Positions 57,268-64,000 of a stretch of 64,000 nt of DNA are shown here, one piece after another. Numbering within the stretch: the stretch's first letter is position 1; every line of letters starts with the position of its first letter. The stretch is from the NCBI GenBank assembly GCA_964620045.1, contig CAZUJL010000017.1, forward strand, positions 1 to 64,000, read 5' to 3'. The notes beneath the pieces are model-generated. The model saw only the letters and a list, made by a program, of their open reading frames with translations. It searched no databases and was not told the DNA's origin. Source of the stretch: VFKU01 sp964620045 (lineage in GTDB: Bacteria > Hydrogenedentota > Hydrogenedentia > Hydrogenedentales > GCA-2746185). Made by a program: the position numbers and the translations under genes.

Positions 57268-58167
57268 TCAGTGGGTGACCAGCGTGCCCAGGCCGGCCTG
57301 CGTGAAGATTTCGACGAGGAGCGCGTGCGGCACGCGTCCGTCAATTATATGGGTGCGGTGGACGCCGTAATCAAGCGCCTTGTGGCAGGCTTCGATCTTC
57401 GGGATCATACCGCCCGCGATCACACCGCGCTGCTTGAGGTCTTCCACTTCGGCGTAGCGCAAGTGGCGAATGAGCGAGTTGTCGTCGTTCACTTCGCGCA
57501 GCAGGCCGGGCTGATCGGTGAGGAAGATGAGTTTCTCGGCGCGGATGGCGGCGGCGATCTCGCCCGCGGCGGTGTCCGCGTTCACGTTCCAGGTGCGGCC
57601 TTCGCGATCGGTGGCGATCGGCGCTACGACGGGGATGAAGCCGGATTGCGTGAGGGTGTTGATGATTTTGAAGTGCACCGTGACAATCTCGCCGACGTTG
57701 CCGAGATCTACGCCGTCGTCTCCGATGATTTTTTGCGCGTGCATCAGGTTGCCGTCTTTGCCGGAGAGGCCGACGGCGTCGCCACCGGCCTGATTGATCA
57801 GCGTGACGATGTCTTTGTTCGTGCTGCCGGCGAGCACCATCTCGACTGTCGCGATGGTCTCGTTGTCGGTCACGCGCAGGCCGTTATGGAATTTCGATGG
57901 AATGTTCAGGCGCTTGAGCATGCGCGTGATGTCGGGGCCGCCGCCGTGCACGACGACGGGATTGATGCCGACGTATTTCATCAGCACGATGTCTTCGGCC
58001 GTGAGCCGGCGAATCGCGGGATCTTCCATTGCCGCGCCGCCGTATTTCACCACGACGGTCTTGCCCGCGAACTCGCGGATGTAGGGCAGCGCCTCCACCA
58101 AAACGCCGGCCTTCGAGATGAAGCTTTTCATCTGCCGGGGGGAGAGGGTGTGCGTGCTGTCGTTCAT
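57268..58167 (-). CDS. argB: acetylglutamate kinase
   Basis: The 299-residue amino-acid kinase has VVVKYGGAAMEDP at the N terminus, PVVVHGGGPDITRML, HNGLRVTDNETIATVEMVL and LTDQPGLLREV. It phosphorylates N-acetylglutamate in arginine biosynthesis. An N-terminal helix of about 25 residues, as in the arginine-inhibited hexameric type, is present. It starts one base after the argJ stop. Confidence 0.95.
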   Translation of the reverse strand: MNDSTHTLSPRQMKSFISKAGVLVEALPYIREFAGKTVVVKYGGAAMEDPAIRRLTAEDIVLMKYVGINPVVVHGGGPDITRMLKRLNIPSKFHNGLRVTDNETIATVEMVLAGSTNKDIVTLINQAGGDAVGLSGKDGNLMHAQKIIGDDGVDLGNVGEIVTVHFKIINTLTQSGFIPVVAPIATDREGRTWNVNADTAAGEIAAAIRAEKLIFLTDQPGLLREVNDDNSLIRHLRYAEVEDLKQRGVIAGGMIPKIEACHKALDYGVHRTHIIDGRVPHALLVEIFTQAGLGTLVTH

Positions 58168-58168
58168 G

Positions 58169-59374
58169 TTAGGTCCGGTAATCCGCGTTGATGCTTACGT
58201 AATCGTGGCTGAGATCCGAGGTCCAGAAAATGGCGTCGCCGGGGCCATCGCCGAGCCCGACGGTGATCGTGAATTCCGGCCGCTGCATCACGGCCGCCGC
58301 GTCCGTCTCGGCGTACTGAGCGCCCAAGCCACCCTTGCAGACTTGCACATCGCCGAGCCAGATGTCGAGTTCGGCGGGGTCGAACTCCACGCCGGAATAG
58401 CCCGCGGCGCACGCGATGCGGCCCCAGTTCGGGTCCTGGCCGAAAAACGCCGTCTTGCAGAGCATGGAGTTGCCGATGGAACGCGCGACGGTCTTGGCGT
58501 CTTCCGCGGAGTCGGCGCCGCGCACGTGGATTTCGACGAATTTCGTGACGCCTTCGCCGTCTTTCACGATCCAGTGGGCCATATCGGTGCAGAGCTGCGT
58601 GAGCGCCGCGCCGAATTGGTCGGCTTCCTTTGAGCGCGCGCCGATGGCGGGGATGCCGCTGGCGCCGTTCGCGAGGATCAGCACGGTGTCGCTGGTGCTC
58701 ATGTCGTTGTCGATGCCGACGCGGTTGAAGGAATTTTGTACGGCCTCGTACAGCAATCCGTGCAGCACTTCCGGCGCGAACGCGGCGTCGGTCGTGAGGA
58801 TGGAGATCATGGTCGCGAGGTTCGGCGAGATCATGCCGGCGCCCTTCGCGATCGCGCCGATGCGCACAGGCCGGCCGCCTATCGTGATCTCGATCGATTT
58901 TTCTTTCGCCGTCTTATCGGTCGTCATGATGGCTTCGGCGGCTTGCGCGCTGCCATCGCGCACGAGCGATGCGGCGCAGTGGTCCACGCCCTTCGCGATG
59001 CGATCCATGGGAAGCGGCACGCCGATGACGCCGGTGCTGAGGATGCAGACCTGATCCGCCGGCACGCCGAGTTTTCCGCCGACGCGGTCGGCCGTGGCGC
59101 GCACGTCGTCCATGCCACGCTTGCCGGTGGCGGCGTTTGCGTTGCCGCTGTTGATGAAGATCGCGCGCGCGGCTTCGCGCGAGCAGACCTGCTGGTTCCA
59201 GATCACGGGGGGCGACTTCAGCACGTTTTGCGTGAACATGCCGGCGACTTCGGCGACGCGATCGCTGACGATCAGCGTGCAGTCGCGCTTTTTCGAGGTG
59301 AGCTTAATCGTCGCGTTCACGCCCGCGGCCAGGTAGCCCTGCGGCGCGCAAATTCCACCCGGCACCGTCTTCAT
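58169..59374 (-). CDS. argJ: bifunctional glutamate N-acetyltransferase / amino-acid acetyltransferase
   Basis: The 401-residue protein starts at ATG 59374, overlapping the argC stop as ATGA. The self-cleavage region is KGAGMISPNLATMISIL, where cleavage before the Thr of ATM creates the nucleophile. Other motifs are FINSGNANAATGKRG and FFGQDPNWGRI. It recycles the acetyl group from N-acetylornithine to glutamate, making the arginine pathway cyclic. Confidence 0.95.
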   Translation of the reverse strand: MKTVPGGICAPQGYLAAGVNATIKLTSKKRDCTLIVSDRVAEVAGMFTQNVLKSPPVIWNQQVCSREAARAIFINSGNANAATGKRGMDDVRATADRVGGKLGVPADQVCILSTGVIGVPLPMDRIAKGVDHCAASLVRDGSAQAAEAIMTTDKTAKEKSIEITIGGRPVRIGAIAKGAGMISPNLATMISILTTDAAFAPEVLHGLLYEAVQNSFNRVGIDNDMSTSDTVLILANGASGIPAIGARSKEADQFGAALTQLCTDMAHWIVKDGEGVTKFVEIHVRGADSAEDAKTVARSIGNSMLCKTAFFGQDPNWGRIACAAGYSGVEFDPAELDIWLGDVQVCKGGLGAQYAETDAAAVMQRPEFTITVGLGDGPGDAIFWTSDLSHDYVSINADYRT

Positions 59375-60384
59375 ATGGTCATGCCTCCAAACAGCAGGCC
59401 GTCCGTCTCCAGCAGGCCGAACATCAGGTTCATGCACTGGATCGCCATGCCGGCCGTGCCGCCCATGAGGTTGTCCACGGCGCTGACGATGATGAGGTTT
59501 CCGGTGCGCGCATCGTGTTGCCAGCCTATATCCACGAAGTTCGTCGCGCGCACGTCGGTGACCATGGGGAACTTGCCCTCACCGAGGACGCGCACGAAGG
59601 GTTCGTTTTTATAGACGGCGTAACACGCGTCGAGATCGACTTTCACGCTCGGGCGGATCGTGATCGTGCTGAGGATGCCGCGCGTGTAGGGCGCGACGTG
59701 CGGGGTGAACTGCACCTGGAAGTCGCCGCCGAGTTCTTGCTCGATCTCGGGCACGTGGCGGTGGCTGGTGACGCCGTAGGCCCAGACGTTTTCGTTCATC
59801 TCGGGGAAGTGGAAGTGTTGCTTCATGCCGCGGCCCGCGCCGGAGACGCCGGAGACTGAATCGATCACGACGGGGACGGAGGGTTTCGCGAGGGGGAGGA
59901 GCGGCCGGAGCGGCACGAGCGCGCTGATGGGATAACAACCGGGGCCGGCGACGAGGTTCGCTTTCTTGAGTTGCTCGCGGTAGAACGGCGCGAGGCCGTA
60001 TACGCTTTCTTTCAGCAGCGCGGGCGCTACGTGGTCGACTTTATACGTCGATTTCCACATCGCGGGGTCTTTGAGCCGGAAATCCGGACCGAGATCGATC
60101 ACTCGTGCGCCGGCCGCCCAGAGCGCCGCCGCGATCGCCATGCTCTCCGTGCCCGGCGCGCCGATGTAGACCACGTCGCACTTCTTCGCGAGCGCGGCGG
60201 CGTCGAAGGTTTCGAGCACGACGTCGGTCAGTTTGCCGAAACCTGGCACGACCTCGGCCAGCGGCTGGCCGGCGGCCGTGGTGGAGGCCGCGGCGACCAA
60301 TTTGGCCTGCGGATGAGCACAGAGCAGCCGCAACAGCTCGCGGCCGCCATACCCGGTGACGCCTACAATGCCTACACGTATCAC
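59371..60384 (-). CDS. argC: N-acetyl-gamma-glutamyl-phosphate reductase
   Basis: The 337-residue enzyme starts at GTG 60384, seven bases after GGAG. Motifs are VGIVGVTGYGGRELLRLL (nucleotide binding), the active-site Cys in VAGPGCYPISAL and VTDVRATNFVDIGW at the C-terminal end. It reduces N-acetylglutamyl phosphate with NADPH. First gene of argC-argJ-argB, which runs on into exbB-exbD-tonB. Confidence 0.95.
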   Translation of the reverse strand: MIRVGIVGVTGYGGRELLRLLCAHPQAKLVAAASTTAAGQPLAEVVPGFGKLTDVVLETFDAAALAKKCDVVYIGAPGTESMAIAAALWAAGARVIDLGPDFRLKDPAMWKSTYKVDHVAPALLKESVYGLAPFYREQLKKANLVAGPGCYPISALVPLRPLLPLAKPSVPVVIDSVSGVSGAGRGMKQHFHFPEMNENVWAYGVTSHRHVPEIEQELGGDFQVQFTPHVAPYTRGILSTITIRPSVKVDLDACYAVYKNEPFVRVLGEGKFPMVTDVRATNFVDIGWQHDARTGNLIIVSAVDNLMGGTAGMAIQCMNLMFGLLETDGLLFGGMTI

Positions 60385-60405
60385 GTCTGGACTCCGTGGG
60401 AAGGC

Positions 60406-60439
60406 GCGGATTATATCCGCCGTTTTCCCGATTCTGCAA
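60406..60439 (-). promoter_or_regulatory. argC promoter with dyad over the -10
   Basis: On the minus strand TTGCAG (60439-60434) and TATAAT (60415-60410) are 18 bases apart. The -10 is embedded in a perfect dyad, GCGGAT (60406-60411) and ATCCGC (60415-60420). The dyad does not fit the ArgR box, so another repressor would be needed. Confidence 0.5.
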
Positions 60440-60506
60440 ACCTAAATGGTTACAAATGAGGGGCGCATGCGTACTTGGGGCTTCGAACAATTCTAAGATT
60501 AAGATT

Positions 60507-61538
60507 CTAGTGAACTGGGAACCACTGTTGTTTCTCGATTTGGTACTTCAAGATCTCTCGTTTGTCTATCGGGATGCGTGGACCTTCAGTAGCAAGCAAT
60601 TTTGGGAGAAATTGATTGTGACAGAGCTGTGCATTCCATACCTGCCCGTTGTTGATGGAGGCATCGACCAAAGATAGGAGTTCGCTATTAGTAAGCAATG
60701 GGAAGTAGTTTACAAGCGGACGCATTGCAGCTTCGGCTCCGCGATATGAACGCGCATTTTCTACATCTCGAATCATTGGCGGGAGAATTGTCCGGGGAAA
60801 TCTGTTGACCAATGGCAGAATTACCAAATCGAATGTGGGACCATCTGTCGGAATTCTTCTTCCTTGCAGGTGCGAGATAAATCCATATGGAACTGTATCG
60901 TCGATTTGTAGCGGAACAATGGCAACTCCCTGTCGTAAAACGACAGATCCGATTTCTTGGGATGCCCAGTCCGAGGCTCGGAAATTCTTACTTAGTATCG
61001 GAACAAAGACTTCACAAATTTTTAACTCCGCCAGTATGCGATTTTTCCACTCCTCCGATACCTGAATGTCATCGTGAGCAAGGAATCCGCTTATTCCATG
61101 TTTCTCCAGCAGGCTCTTGACTTGCGCTGCTGTCGATTTATCGACCGATGAGTAGCTGATGAAAGCGGAGATTTCCGGTTTGCCGTCATCGACGTTGAGT
61201 GGGCTTGGGTCGTCGCTCGGTTTGTTCACTGTAGTCGTTTCTTCTCTCAAGCGATCGATGATTGGGACTAATTCGGCTTTCAAGTCGTAAGCTTCTGTTA
61301 TGAAATCTGGATTGAGATTTAAGCGCGTAAGCTCGGCGTCGATTTCGGGTTTTTTCAATCGTCGAACTGCTGCAACAAAGCGCTTCGCAATTTCCCGGAA
61401 ACTATACAAGTACGCCGTCTGCTTGTCTGGATCGTCGCTAGGGCCGCAATTGCCTAGGGGGAATTGTTCGAGTTCATCAGCTAGATCAAGCAACTTCGGA
61501 GGGACGTCCCTCCGAACATCAGGATTACTGTCGCTCAA
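60507..61538 (-). CDS. TIR-domain protein, putative NAD-degrading effector
   Basis: The 343-residue protein has a helical N-terminal domain (1-118), a TIR domain (about 122-240) and an unrecognised helical C-terminal domain. TIR features are SAFISYSSVDKS, GFLAHDDIQVSEEWKNRIL, ICEVFVPILSKNF and WASQEIG, with Glu195 at the position of the catalytic Glu of TIR NADases. Its ATG at 61538 lies 14 bases inside the upstream antitoxin gene, so the two are coupled. Base use is lower in GC than in neighbouring core genes. A role in phage defence is inferred from the domain and context. Confidence 0.8.
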   Translation of the reverse strand: MSDSNPDVRRDVPPKLLDLADELEQFPLGNCGPSDDPDKQTAYLYSFREIAKRFVAAVRRLKKPEIDAELTRLNLNPDFITEAYDLKAELVPIIDRLREETTTVNKPSDDPSPLNVDDGKPEISAFISYSSVDKSTAAQVKSLLEKHGISGFLAHDDIQVSEEWKNRILAELKICEVFVPILSKNFRASDWASQEIGSVVLRQGVAIVPLQIDDTVPYGFISHLQGRRIPTDGPTFDLVILPLVNRFPRTILPPMIRDVENARSYRGAEAAMRPLVNYFPLLTNSELLSLVDASINNGQVWNAQLCHNQFLPKLLATEGPRIPIDKREILKYQIEKQQWFPVH

Positions 61539-61830
61539 GTGTGATCTCCACGTCTCCCTCTGGAAACCGAGCGGCTATGACCAATTCCGCGCCCAATCCC
61601 TCTACGTATTTCGAGAGAGTTTTGAGTAGCATGTCTGGTTGCTGTTCAAGCTTTGAAATTGCTGCTTGGGACACGCCGAGATACTCGGCCAGTTCGCGCT
61701 GAGTTTTGTCCACGGCCTTGCGTAGCTCGGCCAGCCGGATTTCGTCCAGCAGCACTTTCGCGCGCGCCTCAATCCGGTCACGACGTTCGCGGGGCATCTT
61801 GTCGAATAGTTGGTTAATTGGGCGTGCCAT
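61525..61830 (-). CDS. XRE-family HTH antitoxin, HigA-like
   Basis: The 101-residue protein starts at ATG 61830, sharing its A with the toxin TGA stop (TGATG). The N-terminal 45 residues are a charged helix. The helix-turn-helix is at about 45-70 (KTQRELAEYLGVSQAAISK) and a beta-rich tail (VIAARFPEGDVEITLE) follows. The order toxin then antitoxin is that of higBA. It should neutralise the toxin and repress the promoter. Its 3' end overlaps the TIR gene. Confidence 0.88.
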   Translation of the reverse strand: MARPINQLFDKMPRERRDRIEARAKVLLDEIRLAELRKAVDKTQRELAEYLGVSQAAISKLEQQPDMLLKTLSKYVEGLGAELVIAARFPEGDVEITLERQ

Positions 61831-62189
61831 CAGCGTAATCCTTCTCGTTCTAGTTCCTGCAAATGGTGGTCGTATATTTTGTCTGCTGCGCGAACAAATT
61901 CCTCGTACCACCGGTCATTTCCAGTCTTGTCGCCGCCGATGAGTAGGATGGCGACGCGCCTCGGATCGAATGCGTACAAAATGCGAAACGGCCTTCCTTG
62001 ATGCTGCACGCGCAATTCACGCATGTGGCCGTGTTTTGACCCCGCGATACCAGAGCTATGTGGATGAGCAAGCGCCACTCCTTGATCCATCAACATTCGA
62101 ATTGATACCGCAATGCTATCTTGCTCGGCTTCGGTGAGTTCATCGAACCAATCAGAGAACTCGTCCGTATACTCGACTTCCCAACTCAT
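61830..62189 (-). CDS. RelE/HigB-type toxin
   Basis: The 119-residue protein matches the phage-derived Gp49/HigB-like branch: VEYTDEFSDWFDELTEAEQD, MRELRVQHQGRPFRILYAFDPRR and AILLIGGDKTGNDRWYEEFV. Basic residues in the second half are in place for ribosome-dependent mRNA cleavage. There is no clear ribosome site, and an A/T-rich TATAAT lies only three bases before the ATG. It is first in a three-gene overlapping unit with the antitoxin and the TIR protein. Confidence 0.86.
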   Translation of the reverse strand: MSWEVEYTDEFSDWFDELTEAEQDSIAVSIRMLMDQGVALAHPHSSGIAGSKHGHMRELRVQHQGRPFRILYAFDPRRVAILLIGGDKTGNDRWYEEFVRAADKIYDHHLQELEREGLR

Positions 62190-62227
62190 AAAATTATAAC
62201 CATCAAGTTATATATCCTGCAAGTTAT
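62190..62227 (-). promoter_or_regulatory. promoter/operator of the toxin-antitoxin-TIR unit
   Basis: TATAAC (62195-62200) and GTTATA (62207-62212) form a perfect dyad with six bases between. CAAGTTAT is directly repeated at 62204-62211 and 62220-62227. Minus-strand TTGCAG (62222-62217) and TATAAT (62198-62193) are 18 apart and overlap the dyad, as expected for autorepression. The -10 is unusually close to the ATG. Confidence 0.5.
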
Positions 62228-62281
62228 TTTATTGAGCCAACGAGAGAATACTAATAGTTACGTAAGGCAGCCACAAAAAGT

Positions 62282-62311
62282 AACGGCCGGCGGAGGCATC
62301 CGCCGGCCGTT
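62282..62311 (-). terminator. 13-bp perfect terminator hairpin of the cytochrome gene
   Basis: AACGGCCGGCGGA and TCCGCCGGCCGTT are perfectly complementary around GGCA. Read on the minus strand the stem is followed by ACTTTTTG. It separates the cytochrome gene from the toxin promoter. Confidence 0.8.
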
Positions 62312-62336
62312 GTGTTTTCGTTGGTTGGTTACGTGA

Positions 62337-63014
62337 TTACAGCGTGCTCATTTTGCTCGTGTCGAGGATGCCGGCTTCGACGATGATCTGGCGGAACTCG
62401 TCGTGCGGGAGTTCTTTGAGGCTGAGCAGGAAGGCGACGATGTTGTCGACGTCGGCGTCGGTGAGCGTGACGAGTTTGTAGGCGGGGTCGACTTTCGTGT
62501 CGCCGGCCTTGGCCTTCGCGGCCATCTCGACTTTCTGCTTGACGATCGCCTTTAGTTCTTCGGCGGTCTTCTTCGTGTTGCGCAGCGCGGGGGCCGGTTT
62601 GGCGTCGGTGCCGCCGAAGCTGTTGGGCGTGTGGCAAACCACACAGTTGCCGACGGCGATACCCTCTTCATCCGGCCAGGCGCGCAGGAAGTCCTTGTAG
62701 CCCAGGTATTCGGGCATGCCGAAGCCTTTGACGTCCTTCAACTGAATGCGGCCTTCCATGTTCGAGAGGCGGCTGAAAATAACGTTACCGCCGTACTGTT
62801 CGGGGCTTTCGCCCGTCGTCGGGCCGATGGGCACGCGGTTCAGGTAGGTGAAGGCGTCGTAGGGGGACGTCATGCCGTTCTTGAGGCGGTGGATATGGAG
62901 TTCTTCCTCCACACTTTGTTTTTCTTGCGCGTATGTTTGTTGCGTGGACCACATGATTCCGACCCCGAGGATCGTGGCTGCACACGCACTGGCTATTGCC
63001 GCTAAACGCTTCAT
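62337..63014 (-). CDS. monohaem c-type cytochrome, periplasmic
   Basis: The 225-residue protein starts at ATG 63014 behind GGGAGGAG. A signal peptide (IASACAATILGVGIM, ending near TYAQE) precedes a region with RLKNGMTSPYDAFTYLNRV and the single haem site GNCVVCHTPNSFGG (about residue 120). The C-terminal helix VTLTDADVDNIVAFLLSLKEL is the last helix of class I cytochrome c. The long N-terminal part before the haem is not a usual cytochrome element. Electron partners are unknown. Confidence 0.82.
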   Translation of the reverse strand: MKRLAAIASACAATILGVGIMWSTQQTYAQEKQSVEEELHIHRLKNGMTSPYDAFTYLNRVPIGPTTGESPEQYGGNVIFSRLSNMEGRIQLKDVKGFGMPEYLGYKDFLRAWPDEEGIAVGNCVVCHTPNSFGGTDAKPAPALRNTKKTAEELKAIVKQKVEMAAKAKAGDTKVDPAYKLVTLTDADVDNIVAFLLSLKELPHDEFRQIIVEAGILDTSKMSTL

Positions 63015-63219
63015 GATGGTTGGCTCCTCCCGGTAGAGCGTTACATAATGGTTTCCGAAACGCCTTTTTTCCGACCGGAATAACAAACGGTTCGCCGATT
63101 CATTCTGTCACACACCTTGGCCGTGCACCGTGCCCCATATCTATTCCCCGCGCCATTACGCCCCATTGCGGAGTTTGCGGCGCGTTGTTTGGCCGCCGCG
63201 CAGTGGGTACGCTAGCGGG

Positions 63220-64000
63220 ATGGGTGAAGATTTATTTGAGCACGCGGCCGCGGGGCGGATGCGCAAGGAGGCGCCGTTGCCGCGCCGGGTGGCGCCGCGC
63301 ACGCTGGACGAGATTGCGGGGCAGGGGCATATCCTCGGGCCGGGCAAGCTGCTGCGCCGTGCAATCGAGGCGGACCGCATCACGTCGATCATCCTGTTTG
63401 GGCCGCCGGGGGCAGGGAAGACGGCGCTGGCGCGGCTGATCGCGATGCGGACCAAGGCGGCGTTTGAAAACCTGAACGCGGTGACCAGCGGCGTGAAGGA
63501 TGTACGCGAGGTGATTGAGCGCGCGAAAACACGGCGCGTGGAAACCGCGCAGCGCACGATTTTGTTTGTGGACGAGATCCACCGGTTCAACCGCTCGCAG
63601 CAGGACGCGCTGTTGCCCGATGTGGAGAACGGCAACATTATTTTGATCGGCGCGACGACGGAAAATCCGTTTTTTTCGATTGTGTCGCCGCTGCTGTCGC
63701 GATCGCAGTTGTTCGAGTTCAAGCAGCTCAGCGAAGAAGACGTGGTGGGCCTGCTGCGCCGCGCGTTGACGCATCCCGAGCGCGGGCTGGACGAATTTCA
63801 GGTCGAGGCGGACGATGCGGCGCTCGCGCACATCGCGCGCTACTCCGAAGGGGATGCCCGGCGCGCGTTGAATGCGCTCGAGATTGCGATGCTGACGACG
63901 CCGCCGGCGGAGGGCCGCATTCACATTACGGCCGACGTGGCGGCGGAATCGATCCAGAAGAAGATTTTGCACTACGACGGCACGGGCGACGAGCACTACG
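63220..64000 (+). CDS. rarA: replication-associated recombination protein A (RarA/MgsA), 3' truncated
   Basis: An open frame from ATG 63220 runs off the window end, giving the first 260 residues of a protein usually about 430-450 long. RarA features are PRTLDEIAGQGHILGPGKLL, Walker A FGPPGAGKTALARLIA, LNAVTSGVKDVREVIERA, Walker B ILFVDEIHRFNRSQQDALLP and sensor 1 IGATTENPFFSI. The clamp-loader-like AAA+ ATPase acts at stalled replication forks. The ribosome site is weak (GCGGG). The C-terminal tetramerisation domain lies beyond the window. Confidence 0.93.
   Translation, partial: MGEDLFEHAAAGRMRKEAPLPRRVAPRTLDEIAGQGHILGPGKLLRRAIEADRITSIILFGPPGAGKTALARLIAMRTKAAFENLNAVTSGVKDVREVIERAKTRRVETAQRTILFVDEIHRFNRSQQDALLPDVENGNIILIGATTENPFFSIVSPLLSRSQLFEFKQLSEEDVVGLLRRALTHPERGLDEFQVEADDAALAHIARYSEGDARRALNALEIAMLTTPPAEGRIHITADVAAESIQKKILHYDGTGDEHY

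Noticed and set aside
60396..60677. Plus-strand frame of 93 codons at the argC/TIR junction
   Set aside because: It overlaps the argC promoter and the antisense of the TIR gene and has no ribosome site.
1..64000. CRISPR arrays, insertion sequences, integrases
   Set aside because: No regularly spaced direct repeats of 20-40 bases and no transposase or integrase motifs were found on reading the window.

Overview
The window reads as a chromosomal segment of a GC-rich, Gram-negative bacterium related to the Planctomycetota / Verrucomicrobiota / Lentisphaerota / Hydrogenedentota group (inferred from gene content; there is no 16S here). The pointers are a 988-residue PVC-type haem-binding dehydrogenase with HEAT repeats, a Cys-type sulfatase together with a formylglycine-generating enzyme, ThuA and Tat-exported sugar-isomerase-like proteins, a TIGR04073 exosortase-associated protein, ExbB/ExbD/TonB, and many GTG or TTG starts. 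Most of it is ordinary core chromosome. Two lower-GC islands, about 30.6-31.6 kb and 60.5-62.2 kb, look acquired.

Layout. 0-18 kb: carbohydrate and sulfated-substrate functions. These are an outer-membrane barrel tail, the formylglycine-generating enzyme, the PVC-type cytochrome, a two-subunit molybdenum hydroxylase, secreted propellers, a purple-acid-phosphatase-like enzyme, a Gfo/Idh/MocA dehydrogenase, a VIT transporter, a sulfatase, ThuA and a sugar isomerase-like protein. 18-20 kb: housekeeping genes (YaiI, a pseudouridine synthase, YajD). 19.5-24.2 kb: a four-gene minus-strand aminophosphonate operon, phnW-phnX-pbfA-OPA transporter. 24.2-24.5 kb: tRNA-Glu(CUC) and tRNA-Gln(CUG). 24.5-29.4 kb: DUF5989, an alkylsulfatase-like MBL hydrolase, a dihaem cytochrome, a cNMP-HD-GYP protein and an SDR. 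29.4-31.6 kb: an orphan phage-like HGG protein and a possible HEPN protein. 31.7-42 kb: PAP phosphatase, DUF1499, FKBP, mutY coupled to a degenerate GH3-PKD protein, a MoxR/VWA pair and a MATE pump. 42-49.6 kb: recF-dciA-gyrB-gyrA plus an HDOD gene. 49.6-51.3 kb: two Hsp20 genes behind a strong sigma-54 promoter and an upstream dyad. 51-60.4 kb: PHP phosphatase, SMP-30, PP2C, argC-argJ-argB, then exbB-exbD-tonB and a zinc-ribbon protein. 60.5-62.2 kb: a HigB/HigA-type module overlapped by a TIR gene. 62.3-64 kb: a cytochrome c and the start of rarA.

How the genes work together. The formylglycine-generating enzyme has both catalytic cysteines and could mature the CAPAR sulfatase encoded 10 kb away. 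The phn operon should convert 2-aminoethylphosphonate, and its 1-hydroxy derivative, to acetaldehyde and phosphate, with the OPA carrier as a candidate importer. The argCJB genes supply acetylated arginine-pathway intermediates. The strongest candidates for undescribed biology are the toxin-antitoxin-TIR module, the sigma-54-controlled hsp20 pair and the phn operon with its own OPA-type carrier.
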